64,000 nt of DNA. Origin: Pseudobacillus wudalianchiensis (GTDB taxonomy: Bacteria; Bacillota; Bacilli; Bacillales; Domibacillaceae). The position numbers and the translations under genes are program-made. The stretch is taken from positions 149,690 to 213,689 of the forward strand of contig NZ_MAYT01000029.1 in assembly GCF_001685015.1 (NCBI RefSeq), written 5' to 3'. Under the pieces are notes generated by a model, which saw only the letters and a program-made list of their open reading frames with translations, was not told where the DNA came from and did no database searches. Of the stretch, positions 1 to 8,271 are shown piece after piece. Numbering within the stretch: position 1 is the first letter of the stretch; each line of letters opens with the position of its first letter.

Positions 1-1319
1 ACACCAAAGTTGTTTGCTACTTTCTTTACTAGCTGAACAGATTCCATAACAAGCGGGTCATTGGATGTGTTGACGGCCGGGTAATATGGAGGAGCAAACA
101 ATAAGACAATTGCTGGCGCGAGCTCTTGACACTGGATTAACAATTTATCAGCGATTCGCAGTGATTTTTCCCGCTCATCCCACTCTGTGTTACCTTGAAC
201 CTCGCTTTTTATTTTCTCCACAAGCTCGCTTCCTAGCTTTTCTGCAGCGTAGGCAAGCAGTTTTTCATAACGCAGCACTCGTACTTCGCCGACTCCATCA
301 ATTTGTTCACTTTGACAAAGCACCTTATACGCTTCATTGCACTTTTCTGCTGCTTTTTGTGCAATCTGTTCAAACAATTCCATAATCTCGGAAGCTGTTC
401 TTTTCATTAAAAACACATTATAAAGAGCAGCCGCACGATAAGGTGTCTGTGTTGAATACTGTGTTTTTAAATCCTTTTGTTGCAGCGAGACTGGCAAAGG
501 AGTATTTTCGCCAAGATCACTTTCATGGAAAATAGGATTCCATTCCATCATCTGTGTCAGGAAAGAAGCAATATAGTTAGCAGTCATTCCCTTTAGAGGT
601 TCCCCAACGTGAGTCTCTTTCCCGTAGAAAAGAGCAGCCGGCATAATTTTCCCAAGTGTTCCGGAATAAATATAATGTTTTTCATCACCTGGTTTTTGTG
701 AGAAAGACGGTTCACTATTTAAAAATAGTTTGTAGGAGATCCCGTATTGATCGCGCATTTTTACGAGCTCTGTAACCGCTGCTCTCATACCTGAGGAGTT
801 TACTTCCTCGTCAGGAACCGTTAAGAGCACTAAGTTAATCGGCCACTGTTCAATGCTTGCTTTTTCGATTAGAGCCATATGAAGGGCGAGCCCCATTTTC
901 ATATCCATTGTTCCTCGCCCAAATAGGTACTTTCCTGACTCAAGATCAATGCGAGCTCCTTCGGGCAGATTCTTTTTTCGATTAAGCAATTCTTTTGTAA
1001 GTTCTTCTGGTCTAAAAGCAAGAGGTTCAAGATCGCCGTATTCTTCTGTCTGAACTGTATCAAAGTGACTAATTAATACAACTGTATCCTCTGCTTCAGG
1101 ATGTCTGTAAAATGCCGTAACGAAATGTCGGCCAAGATCGGCTGGATGAAGGGATAGATAGTCTGGATGTTTTTTAAAATAGTCAAGCTCGCTTAGTTTT
1201 TCTCGAACATTATAAGCAAATTTTCGTTCCCCATCTGTGAAAGTGCGGCTATCCCAGCTAACAAGCTCACATAACAACGCCCGAAGAGTTTCAGGAGTTC
1301 CCCATAATAATTGGCTCAT
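1..1319 (-). CDS. rocB: RocB-like arginine-utilisation M20 peptidase (3' end beyond window)
   Basis: Partial: the ATG lies at 1319-1317 and the frame stays open to base 1, giving about 439 N-terminal residues of a family that is usually about 550 long. Translation shows M20 metallopeptidase landmarks: SHFDTVQ (H86, D88), GRGTMDMKMG (D139) and VPDEEVNSSG near 168-177, which are metal ligands and the catalytic Glu in this family. RocB belongs to the arginine utilisation genes of Bacillus, but its exact substrate is not established. A GGAAAGGTGAT ribosome site sits just upstream. It is the last visible gene of a minus-strand operon behind the two guanidino-group hydrolases, which fits a role in arginine derivative breakdown. 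The precise reaction is inference. Confidence 0.85.
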   Translation of the reverse strand, partial: MSQLLWGTPETLRALLCELVSWDSRTFTDGERKFAYNVREKLSELDYFKKHPDYLSLHPADLGRHFVTAFYRHPEAEDTVVLISHFDTVQTEEYGDLEPLAFRPEELTKELLNRKKNLPEGARIDLESGKYLFGRGTMDMKMGLALHMALIEKASIEQWPINLVLLTVPDEEVNSSGMRAAVTELVKMRDQYGISYKLFLNSEPSFSQKPGDEKHYIYSGTLGKIMPAALFYGKETHVGEPLKGMTANYIASFLTQMMEWNPIFHESDLGENTPLPVSLQQKDLKTQYSTQTPYRAAALYNVFLMKRTASEIMELFEQIAQKAAEKCNEAYKVLCQSEQIDGVGEVRVLRYEKLLAYAAEKLGSELVEKIKSEVQGNTEWDEREKSLRIADKLLIQCQELAPAIVLLFAPPYYPAVNTSNDPLVMESVQLVKKVANNFG

Positions 1320-1343
1320 TCAAATCACCTTTCCAATTTGTTT

Positions 1344-1375
1344 TTCCATCAGTAGAGAATCCTCTACTGATGGAA
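1344..1375 (-). other. Perfect 14-bp inverted repeat between ddah and rocB-like genes
   Basis: TTCCATCAGTAGAG at 1344-1357 is followed after four bases by its exact reverse complement at 1362-1375. There is no U-tract on either strand, so it is unlikely to be a simple terminator. It sits 16 bases after the stop of the DDAH gene and about 25 bases before the RocB-like start. It may protect or process the polycistronic mRNA (inference). Confidence 0.7.
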
Positions 1376-1390
1376 GTGTTGTTGTCATCT

Positions 1391-2152
1391 TTAGAAGCGT
1401 AAGGACAAGCAGCTTAATCCGCCATCTTGCTTTTGAAATTCTGACATTTCTAATTCGATTGTTTTATATCCAGCTTCGTTCATTTTACGTTTTGTTTCCT
1501 CGTATCCCTTTGGAATGATGACATAGTCATTTACAAGGATGCAGTTTGCTGAATATTCGTCTTCGGCTGAAACAGTAAGCTGGTCGTATTGGGCAAAGTC
1601 TGGATGACCGATAAATTCACCGGCAGCTACGATCAAGTTGTTGCCCAGGTAAGCAATCCCTGTTTTTAAGTGGAAGAATTTTTCTAATGGAACGATCGTT
1701 GCTTTATAGCCTTCTGATTCCATAATTTCTTTAAATTGACGAGCTCCCTCTTCGTTTGTGCGTTCAGAAATACCAACGTAGAAATGATCTTCCACTTGAA
1801 GGACATCTCCTCCATCTAAGGTGCCTGGAGCTTTAATGTAGTGAAGCTTATCGTAGAATTCTTTCAAAACCGGCTCCATTTCTTTGATTTCTCCGTTTCT
1901 TGAATCAGCTCCTGGATTTGAAATAACAGCAAATTCTGGAGTCAAAACAGCCGTGTCTTCAACGAAAGTGGAATCTGGAAATTCTTCGCTTGCTGGCAAG
2001 TGTGTAACAGCCACGCCGCATTTTTTCAAGGCTTCTACATATGCATCATGCTGCTCAAGTAATTTATCATAATCTGGCTTTCCTAGGTCAGATGTTGTTA
2101 ATCCATTTACGTAGCTTTTTCCCGGTGTTTTTACAATAACGTTTTTAAACAT
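1391..2152 (-). CDS. Dimethylarginine dimethylaminohydrolase (DDAH)
   Basis: 253 residues if translation starts at the ATG at 2152, which is preceded by GGAGGA at good spacing; an upstream TTG would add five residues that overlap this ribosome site. DDAH hydrolyses methylated arginines to citrulline and (di)methylamine. The sequence shows the amidinotransferase-superfamily core: EDTAVL (65-70), LDGGDVL (112-118), catalytic His in FFHLKTG (H161) and catalytic Cys near the C terminus (C248, GGLSCLSLRF). These positions match the H162/C249 arrangement known for the Pseudomonas enzyme. Length is normal for the family. It lies between a second hydrolase of the same fold and the RocB-like gene. Citrullinase-like activity on other guanidines cannot be excluded. 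Confidence 0.88.
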   Translation of the reverse strand: MFKNVIVKTPGKSYVNGLTTSDLGKPDYDKLLEQHDAYVEALKKCGVAVTHLPASEEFPDSTFVEDTAVLTPEFAVISNPGADSRNGEIKEMEPVLKEFYDKLHYIKAPGTLDGGDVLQVEDHFYVGISERTNEEGARQFKEIMESEGYKATIVPLEKFFHLKTGIAYLGNNLIVAAGEFIGHPDFAQYDQLTVSAEDEYSANCILVNDYVIIPKGYEETKRKMNEAGYKTIELEMSEFQKQDGGLSCLSLRF

Positions 2153-2260
2153 AAGTGATTCCTCCAATGATTTTTTATTCAGGCTATTTTCATAAACTTT
2201 TTTGCGGTTTGCTTTTTCAAAACTTATTAAAAAACGAGAACTTTTTAAAAAGAAACTTTG

Positions 2261-3133
2261 TTAGCTGCGCACAACCGGACAAGTTAAGCAAGTTGGTCCG
2301 CCAGTGCCTTTATAGCTGATTTCATTTCCTTTGTATTCATATACAGTGGCGCCTGCCTCAAGCAATTTCTGTTTGGTGCAATCGTTTCCAGAAGCGATCA
2401 CGCATACCCTCGGAGCTAGTGCAAGCACATTGCATCCTAAGTTCATATATTCATCATCCGGTACTTCAATTAACTGAATACCGCGTTCGAGTAGAAGTTG
2501 TCTGAAGAAAACAGGCATAAGACGAGAATAAACAACAGCTAAATCACGATCCACCATGCTGATGAAAGACATAAGGTGAAGACATTCTGCCTCTCCTTGA
2601 TCGTGAGGAAGCTGAACGACGATAAATTCCTCTACAAGGTCAGCTGTCATTTCTTTCAACTGTCGGATCGCTTCATCGTTCGTACGATAACCACGTCCAA
2701 CAGCCAGAGTCCGATCATCCAGCCAGACGATGTCGCCGCCATCTGCTACTGCGTCACCTGTTAATTCACCAATAATCGGGATGTTCTTTTCTGTAAGAAA
2801 TTCTTTATATATGCCTGCCTCAGGCTGTCTCAATTCTTTTCCAGATTTTAGAATAATAGCTCCCTTGCTTGTGAACTTCACCGGATCATGTGCATATAAG
2901 GAGTCCATTCCAACTTTCGAGGATGCAGGTAAATAATCAATTTGCGGAACGTGTTTTTCCAGTATAGAAATGAAGTCTGCGTACTCAGTTAGGGCTTCAT
3001 TAAAGTCTGGTGCTTCTACATAATTAAACTTTTGCCATTCTCTATTTATTTGTTCTTGGCTAACAAAAGCTTCTTTTGGATGTTTTACAATTACACGTTC
3101 TAATGGTTTATACATAGACGAGCAATATGTCAT
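2261..3133 (-). CDS. Arginine deiminase/DDAH-superfamily hydrolase
   Basis: 290 residues, a second pentein-fold protein next to the DDAH but clearly divergent from it. Visible motifs: HDPV at 82-85, ADGGDIVWLDDRT at 130-142, ECLHLMSF with H186, and a C-terminal GGPTCLTCPVV with two candidate nucleophiles, C282 and C285. Such proteins hydrolyse or transfer the amidino group of arginine-like substrates; the exact substrate here is unknown. The ATG at 3133 follows a GGAGGAGAG stretch. It is the first gene of the operon, transcribed from the TTGACA/TATAAT promoter at 3196-3225 across two operator-like repeats. A division of labour with the neighbouring DDAH (mono- versus dimethylarginine, or arginine itself) is inference. 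Confidence 0.82.
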   Translation of the reverse strand: MTYCSSMYKPLERVIVKHPKEAFVSQEQINREWQKFNYVEAPDFNEALTEYADFISILEKHVPQIDYLPASSKVGMDSLYAHDPVKFTSKGAIILKSGKELRQPEAGIYKEFLTEKNIPIIGELTGDAVADGGDIVWLDDRTLAVGRGYRTNDEAIRQLKEMTADLVEEFIVVQLPHDQGEAECLHLMSFISMVDRDLAVVYSRLMPVFFRQLLLERGIQLIEVPDDEYMNLGCNVLALAPRVCVIASGNDCTKQKLLEAGATVYEYKGNEISYKGTGGPTCLTCPVVRS

Positions 3134-3150
3134 TTTCTCTCTCCTCCTTT

Positions 3151-3185
3151 TTCCACTATACGAAAATTGATTCCGTTAGTAGGAA
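3151..3185. promoter_or_regulatory. Paired 15-bp IclR-type operator candidates (site 1)
   Basis: TTCCACTATACGAAA at 3151-3165 and TTCCGTTAGTAGGAA at 3171-3185 both follow the pattern TTCC-N7-GGAA and start exactly 20 bp apart. They lie just downstream of the -10 box of the minus-strand operon. The same arrangement recurs in front of the permease gene (5635-5669). Assignment to the adjacent IclR regulator is inference from position. Confidence 0.65.
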
Positions 3186-3195
3186 AGTTTCTTAA

Positions 3196-3225
3196 ATTAT
3201 AAAATTGAATATGATATACTGTCAA
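3196..3225 (-). promoter_or_regulatory. Sigma-A promoter of the methylarginine operon
   Basis: On the minus strand a consensus -35 TTGACA (3225-3220) and consensus -10 TATAAT (3201-3196) are separated by 18 bases. The paired operators lie about 10 bases past the -10 box, where bound protein would block initiation. Confidence 0.8.
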
Positions 3226-3292
3226 TAATGTTTTAAATTTTTTCAGAAAATTTTATTTTATGATTTTGTGGTGAAAGATAGGTGATCAGTTT

Positions 3293-4033
3293 ATGCAATC
3301 AATCGATCGTGCTATGAATGTTATTCAAGTGTTAGTTTCTGATGAATCGGAAAACTGGCTGTCCATTACGGAACTTTCCCAGAAGTGTGATCTCCCTGTT
3401 AGTTCCATGCATCGCTTGTTAAAAGCGATGTCCAAGCATGGCTTAATTCAACAAGACGAGCAATCCAAACAATATGGTTTAGGAAATATTTGGCTGGAAT
3501 ATGGCCTTCGCATGTATGACAAGCTGGATTACATCAGCCAAATCAGACCTGAGTTAGAAAGGCTGATGGACAAAGTAGAAGAAAGCGTCTATCTTAGCCA
3601 GCCAGCAGGAACAGAGTCCATGATCATCGAACGGATCGACAGCGAAAAAAATCCGATCCGTGTATTTGACCAGCTTGGCCTGCGAATTCCGATGCGCATA
3701 GGAGCTGCTAATAAAATCATGCTTGCCTACATGCCGTACAAACAGGCAAAAAGTATTATCGATACACTTCTGCCAGAGCAAGAAAGACCTGCTTTTTGGG
3801 AAGTGCTGAAAGAAACAAAATTGAAGGGCTATGGCATTAGCCACAGTGAAAGAACAGAAGGAACCTCTTCTGTTGCTGCCCCGATTCTGAATCATTTCGG
3901 AGAAGTCCACGGAGCGGTGAGTGTTGGCTTTGTCAGCTTTAACCTCACAGATGACAGGCTGGATTTTCTAATTAAAAATGTGATAGAAACCGGTAAACGC
4001 ATTTCTGCTAAATTAGGATACAACGGCTCTTAA
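3293..4033 (+). CDS. IclR-family transcriptional regulator
   Basis: 246 residues. An N-terminal winged helix-turn-helix (about 1-65; LSITELSQKCDLPVSSMHRLLKAM) is followed by an IclR effector domain (about 75-240; QLGLRIPMRIGAANKIMLAYM, HSERTEGTSSVAAPI). The gene is transcribed divergently from the methylarginine operon, with an AGGTGAT ribosome site before the ATG. IclR proteins bind short palindromes as dimers or tetramers and respond to small catabolites. The matching operator pairs at 3151-3185 and 5635-5669 suggest it controls both the hydrolase operon and the permease, presumably sensing an arginine derivative (inference). The overlap of operators with the promoter start region favours repression. 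Confidence 0.9.
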   Translation: MQSIDRAMNVIQVLVSDESENWLSITELSQKCDLPVSSMHRLLKAMSKHGLIQQDEQSKQYGLGNIWLEYGLRMYDKLDYISQIRPELERLMDKVEESVYLSQPAGTESMIIERIDSEKNPIRVFDQLGLRIPMRIGAANKIMLAYMPYKQAKSIIDTLLPEQERPAFWEVLKETKLKGYGISHSERTEGTSSVAAPILNHFGEVHGAVSVGFVSFNLTDDRLDFLIKNVIETGKRISAKLGYNGS

Positions 4034-4035
4034 TG

Positions 4036-4092
4036 AACAAAAGCAATGGATGCTCGGCTCTTTAAAGCCAATAGGCACCCATTGCTTTTTTA
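4036..4092. terminator. Bidirectional terminator between iclR and permease
   Basis: AAAGCAATGG...CCATTGCTTT inverted repeat with T-rich flank; it sits between two convergent gene ends. Confidence 0.75.
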
Positions 4093-4116
4093 TATTTAAT
4101 CAATCATCAAAAATAG

Positions 4117-5532
4117 TTAGATTATATCTTTGCCACCTGCATCTATACTTTCTGATGAACTTACTTTTTTTGCCAATCTAAATTTATAGAACAATACGCA
4201 GGCAACTAAAAAGCCTGTGCCGTACAAGACACCGATTCGCTGCGTCGGATCAAAAACAAGGAAGACAAGAATAGCGAAACAGAATGCCACACAGAATAAA
4301 GGAACAAATGGGTAAAAAGGAACCTTATATTTCAATTCTTCCGGCTTCCCTCCTGCTTTTATAAACTTTCTCCGGAACATATATTGTGATAAAGCGATTC
4401 CCATCCATGAGATCGTAACAGAAATACCTGCTATTGACATGAGCAGCACGAACACCGTATCTGCAGCAATAAAGCTTGTTAACAAGGACAAAAGCGAGAA
4501 AGAGATCGTAAAAAGAAGAGCATTAAAAGGAACTTTTCTTTTAGACAGCTTTCCAAACAATTTAGGTGCCATTCCATCGTGAGCCATCGCCCATAATAAA
4601 CGTGTAGAAGCATATAGACATGAGTTTCCAACAGACAGAATAGCCGTTAAAATGATGAAATTCATAATTCCAGCAGCATATGGAACTCCTGCCAGCTTCA
4701 TCAAGGTAACAAATGGACTTTCTAACAAACCTAATTCAGAAGAAGGGAATATGGCAGATAAAATAATGATAGAAGCAATATAAAATACAATAATTCTGAA
4801 AAGTACATTGCGAATCGCTCTAGGGATGTTCTTTTCAGGCTCTTCACTCTCCCCTGCAGCAATCCCGATTAATTCTGATCCTTGATAAGAGAAAATAACA
4901 TTCATCATCGTCACAAAGACAATGGCAATCCCGGCTGGGAATAGTCCAGAAGGTGCCAGGTTATCAAAGAAAGGAGCTGGACGATCCGATAAAGGAATAA
5001 ATCCGAAGATACCAGCTATTCCGATGATAATAAAGGCTATCACCGCCACGACTTTTATCCCGGCAAACCAGTACTCTGCTTCAGCAAAACCTTTCGTTGT
5101 TAGCGCATTCAAAGTAAATAACAGAAGAATAAATACAGCACACCAAATCCAAACAGGAGTATGTGGAAACCATTGTTTCATTAAAATTCCTGCTGCGGTA
5201 AATTCTACGCCAGCGGTCGCTGCTGACCCTACAAAATACATCCATCCGAGGGCAAAACCAGCGGAAGGCCCGATGTATTTAGCAGCGTATTTTTGGAATG
5301 AACCTGTCACTGGCATATGAACAGCAAGTTCACCTAAGCAGACCATGACCATGTATAGGATGACACCACCGACTAAATACCCTATCATGGCTCCCCCTGC
5401 GCCAGCCTGATTAATTGTATAACCAGCATTCAGAAAAAGCCCGGTACCAATAACTCCTCCAAGTGAAAGCATAAATAAATGACGTTTTTTCATAGAACGA
5501 TTTAATTGTTCGTGAGATTGCATCCCTTCCAT
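4117..5532 (-). CDS. Amino-acid permease, APC family (RocE/LysP type)
   Basis: 471 residues with about 12 membrane segments. The start of the first segment, GGVIGTGLFLNAGYTINQAGAGGAMIGYL, carries the GxGLFL signature of the AAT subfamily of proton-coupled amino acid permeases. The N terminus (SHEQLNRSMKKRHLFMLSLGG) also matches this group. The ATG at 5532 follows AGGGGG. It converges on the iclR gene and is preceded by its own consensus promoter and a pair of the same operators found before the hydrolase operon, so uptake of arginine or a methylated arginine is the likely role (inference). Other basic or aromatic amino acids cannot be excluded from sequence. Confidence 0.85.
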   Translation of the reverse strand: MEGMQSHEQLNRSMKKRHLFMLSLGGVIGTGLFLNAGYTINQAGAGGAMIGYLVGGVILYMVMVCLGELAVHMPVTGSFQKYAAKYIGPSAGFALGWMYFVGSAATAGVEFTAAGILMKQWFPHTPVWIWCAVFILLLFTLNALTTKGFAEAEYWFAGIKVVAVIAFIIIGIAGIFGFIPLSDRPAPFFDNLAPSGLFPAGIAIVFVTMMNVIFSYQGSELIGIAAGESEEPEKNIPRAIRNVLFRIIVFYIASIIILSAIFPSSELGLLESPFVTLMKLAGVPYAAGIMNFIILTAILSVGNSCLYASTRLLWAMAHDGMAPKLFGKLSKRKVPFNALLFTISFSLLSLLTSFIAADTVFVLLMSIAGISVTISWMGIALSQYMFRRKFIKAGGKPEELKYKVPFYPFVPLFCVAFCFAILVFLVFDPTQRIGVLYGTGFLVACVLFYKFRLAKKVSSSESIDAGGKDII

Positions 5533-5634
5533 TAACCGAACCCCCTAACTAAAATATAAAAACTTCTTAAAGAGACCATCGCTACTTATTACTCAGCTGT
5601 TTGTGCATTCTTTTAGTTGATTAGCTCCTCTCTT

Positions 5635-5669
5635 TTCCGTATAACGGAATGTATTTCTGCCAAAAGGAA
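5635..5669. promoter_or_regulatory. Paired 15-bp IclR-type operator candidates (site 2)
   Basis: TTCCGTATAACGGAA at 5635-5649 is a near-perfect palindrome; TTCTGCCAAAAGGAA follows at 5655-5669. Start-to-start distance is 20 bp, identical to site 1, and the position relative to the -10 box is similar. Confidence 0.65.
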
Positions 5670-5682
5670 ATGTCTTTTCTAA

Positions 5683-5712
5683 ATTATAAATAACAAACTA
5701 GAAACGTGTCAA
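5683..5712 (-). promoter_or_regulatory. Sigma-A promoter of the permease gene
   Basis: Minus strand: TTGACA at 5712-5707, 18-base spacer, TATAAT at 5688-5683. Same spacer and same TATAATTTA context as the promoter at 3196-3225, with operators downstream. Confidence 0.8.
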
Positions 5713-5758
5713 TATTTTTCGAATACTCTAACTTGTAAACGCTATATATTCTCAACAT

Positions 5759-5795
5759 AAAAAACCCACAGTAAGGGTAACTTTCTCACTGTGGA
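5759..5795 (-). terminator. Terminator downstream of the DinB-fold gene
   Basis: CCACAGT...ACTGTGG stem followed on the minus strand by a run of T. It ends any transcript reading out of the DinB-family gene. The rest of 5713-5890 shows no gene. Confidence 0.7.
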
Positions 5796-5890
5796 CCGAT
5801 TATTTTGATAGTTGATGGATCATCTATATAACTCATGATGACTAAAAAAGTGGCAGTAAAATGGTATGCTCCTTGACCTATAAAAAGATT

Positions 5891-6352
5891 TTACTTTCTC
5901 TCTCTAAGGAAATAGATGTAATCTGTTGATACACCTTTGACTCCCAGCTGACGGAGAATAGCTGTTATATTTCCCCGATGATACGTTCCATGGTTGATGA
6001 TATGCGTCACTACTTCACCAATTGTGTTAGTATAGGGCTCTCCTTCAGAAGTTTGGTACTCAATTAGCCGATTGGGATCTGCTTGAGCTAGAAAAGTGGC
6101 CATGTCCTCGTGCAGCTGCAACATCTTTTCAGCTGCTTCTTCTACACTAGTAAACTGAACAGGCGAATCCCCTTCATTTTTTACTCCCTTTATGCGCTCA
6201 AACCATAAGTGGTCGACCGTTAACATATGGGCTGTTACTTCTGAAATAGAAGGAAACACAGACTGCACTTCTTTAAAAAATAATGGTTTAACCTCTTCGC
6301 TCTGTAAATAATCAAACAGTTTTTTACTTGCCCATACATGATACTGAAACAT
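5891..6352 (-). CDS. DinB-family metal-binding four-helix protein
   Basis: 153 residues. The sequence fits the DinB/YfiT-like fold: three conserved histidines in the right places, H48 (TVDHLW), H121 and H125 (NHGTYHRGNI), which bind a divalent metal in family members, and the terminal RQLGxxxxxxDYIYFLRE pattern. Some relatives are bacillithiol-dependent transferases; others have no known function, so no reaction is assigned. The ATG at 6352 follows AAGGAGGGG. It is monocistronic with a terminator on its 3' side. Confidence 0.85.
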   Translation of the reverse strand: MFQYHVWASKKLFDYLQSEEVKPLFFKEVQSVFPSISEVTAHMLTVDHLWFERIKGVKNEGDSPVQFTSVEEAAEKMLQLHEDMATFLAQADPNRLIEYQTSEGEPYTNTIGEVVTHIINHGTYHRGNITAILRQLGVKGVSTDYIYFLRERK

Positions 6353-6548
6353 CTAAACCCCTCCTTTTTTATCTAATCTAATGACTTATAAATAGAATAT
6401 CAGCTGGTCCGCGATAAATAAAAGACATTTAACAATTTCTACGATAACTAAAAGAGCTTCCGCTTGTTCGTCACTCTGACTTATAATCCCTTATAAATTA
6501 GATTTATTTCTCTAGGAGGGTTACAGCATAATATTTGGAAGATTTACA

Positions 6549-6592
6549 AAAAAAACGACTCTCCTTCTTATCGGGAAAGCCGTCTTTTTTTC
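6549..6592 (-). terminator. Terminator after the M28 aminopeptidase
   Basis: On the minus strand a GACGGCTTTCC arm pairs with GGAGAGTCGTT (with G-U pairs) and is followed by a T run. Confidence 0.7.
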
Positions 6593-6616
6593 TATTGAAT
6601 TAGTAAGGTTTAAAGA

Positions 6617-8011
6617 TTATTTTACTGGCTTTTTGTGATAAAGCGCTTTGTTCTTTTCCTTTTTCACTTTTTTCTCTTTAGGTCCCATGTTATCAAAGCG
6701 GGCGCTATCATACACAGCTGTTCCGACAATTTCAGCTACATCTTGCAGCTTTTCTTTGCTAATTTTATCAATGGTATCTTCAGGAGTATGATACCATGGT
6801 TCAGTCGGTTCATGGATGAATAGCGCAGCCGGGATACCTGCTTCCCCGAATGGAACATGGTCGCTTCTGCCGCCTTCAGCATAAGGAGTTGGTACACCAT
6901 TTAATCGTTTGCTGGATGCTTGAGCTAGCTCTGTAACCAGATTCGGCTTCCCGTCTACTGTGTTCATGACTAAATCACCAGCGTCTTTACTGCCTACCAT
7001 ATCAAGGTTGAAGTTGGCAATAATACGATTTAGCTCAGCTTCAGGAAGGTTGTCCACATAATGTTCAGAACCAAGCAATCCTAATTCTTCTGCACCGAAT
7101 GTGATAAAACGGATTTCCGTATCGGTTGGCACATTTTTCAACACACGGGCAAGCTCAAGCGTCATTGCTGTTCCGGAAGCATCATCATTCGCTCCAGGAG
7201 CCAGCTCCACAGAATCATGGTGGGAACCTATCACAATGACATTGTTATTCACTTTGTTTTTGTTAGTCGGTTTTTTCGTTGCAATTACATTGTGAGAAGT
7301 TCTTTCTTCTGTTACAGCTCCTTCCACCTTCAAGGAAGCGCTTACAGTGTTATTCTGCACGTGAGCCGCTAAGGCTTCTCCCTCAGCCTTTGTCAAAGCT
7401 ACAGCTGGAACATACTGATCGCTTGCTTCACCAAGTGTCCCATTGACTGCGCCGTCCGTATTATTATAAATAATCACTCCTACAGCGCCTGCAGCTGCGG
7501 CATTTAGTACTTTCTCACCGAAAGGAATTTCCCCACGCTTAATGAGCGCAATCTTACCAGTTAAATCCGTATTATTTAACTCTTCTTTTTTCCCTAACCC
7601 GGCAAGAACAATGTTCCCTGTTACATCTCCGCTTGGTGTGTATGTAAAGGCAGAAGGACTTAGTGTTTCAGTGAATCCTTCTACAGATAATGCCATGTTG
7701 CTTGGCGGTGTATAGCCAGTAAAAGTAAATTCCTGAATCTTCACATCGTAGCCATACGACTTGAATTCATTTTTAATAAATTGAACAGCATTGTATTCTG
7801 CTGGCGTACCTGCTACACGCGGCACCTTCGCCAAATAATCGATATTGTTGTAAATATTATCAACATTAATCTGATTCACAATCTTATGGTCAAACACTTT
7901 ATAAGGCTGGGATTGCGTCGTATTGGCAGGCTTGGCCAACACAGCTTGAGTGCCAAATGCACTAAAAGTTAATGAAGCTGCAAGCGCAATTTTAACGATC
8001 AGTTTCTTCAT
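6617..8011 (-). CDS. ywaD: Secreted M28 aminopeptidase with PA domain (YwaD-like)
   Basis: 464 residues. An N-terminal Sec signal peptide (about 1-26, ending in the QAVLAK region) indicates export. A protease-associated insert (about 125-225) precedes the M28 zinc-peptidase domain. Zinc ligands are visible: GSHHDSVE (His), GANDDASG (bridging Asp), GAEELGLLGS (catalytic Glu and ligand), NLDMVG (Asp) and WYHTPEDT (His). This layout matches the Bacillus double-zinc aminopeptidase YwaD, which releases N-terminal residues from peptides outside the cell. A lysine-rich tail (KKEKKVKKEKNKALYHKKPVK) follows the catalytic domain and could aid wall association (inference). The ATG is preceded by GGAGGGAAC. 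Confidence 0.9.
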   Translation of the reverse strand: MKKLIVKIALAASLTFSAFGTQAVLAKPANTTQSQPYKVFDHKIVNQINVDNIYNNIDYLAKVPRVAGTPAEYNAVQFIKNEFKSYGYDVKIQEFTFTGYTPPSNMALSVEGFTETLSPSAFTYTPSGDVTGNIVLAGLGKKEELNNTDLTGKIALIKRGEIPFGEKVLNAAAAGAVGVIIYNNTDGAVNGTLGEASDQYVPAVALTKAEGEALAAHVQNNTVSASLKVEGAVTEERTSHNVIATKKPTNKNKVNNNVIVIGSHHDSVELAPGANDDASGTAMTLELARVLKNVPTDTEIRFITFGAEELGLLGSEHYVDNLPEAELNRIIANFNLDMVGSKDAGDLVMNTVDGKPNLVTELAQASSKRLNGVPTPYAEGGRSDHVPFGEAGIPAALFIHEPTEPWYHTPEDTIDKISKEKLQDVAEIVGTAVYDSARFDNMGPKEKKVKKEKNKALYHKKPVK

Positions 8012-8184
8012 TCCTTGTTCCCTCCAATGAATTGATTTGTCCCTCTAGAGGTAGAGTATAATATTTCGAATATTATAAATAGAGTAGTAATTACTATATA
8101 TTTCAATATTTTTCAGTTGAAATCATCGTAATTTAGAAAGAAAGGCTCTTTAACCTAGGACAAATGTCCATGAAATCGTCTTGC

Positions 8185-8213
8185 TTGTTCCAAAATTTTT
8201 CGATTGCTATACT
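8185..8213 (+). promoter_or_regulatory. Probable promoter of the N-acetyltransferase gene
   Basis: TTGTTC, 17-base spacer, TATACT. A short hairpin (CTTCAGTG...CACTGAGG, 8224-8247) lies in the leader before the AGGAGG ribosome site. Confidence 0.5.
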
Positions 8214-8271
8214 AATAATAGTGCTTCAGTGCATACCGTCACTGAGGGACAGCCCCCATTAGGAGGAAAAC

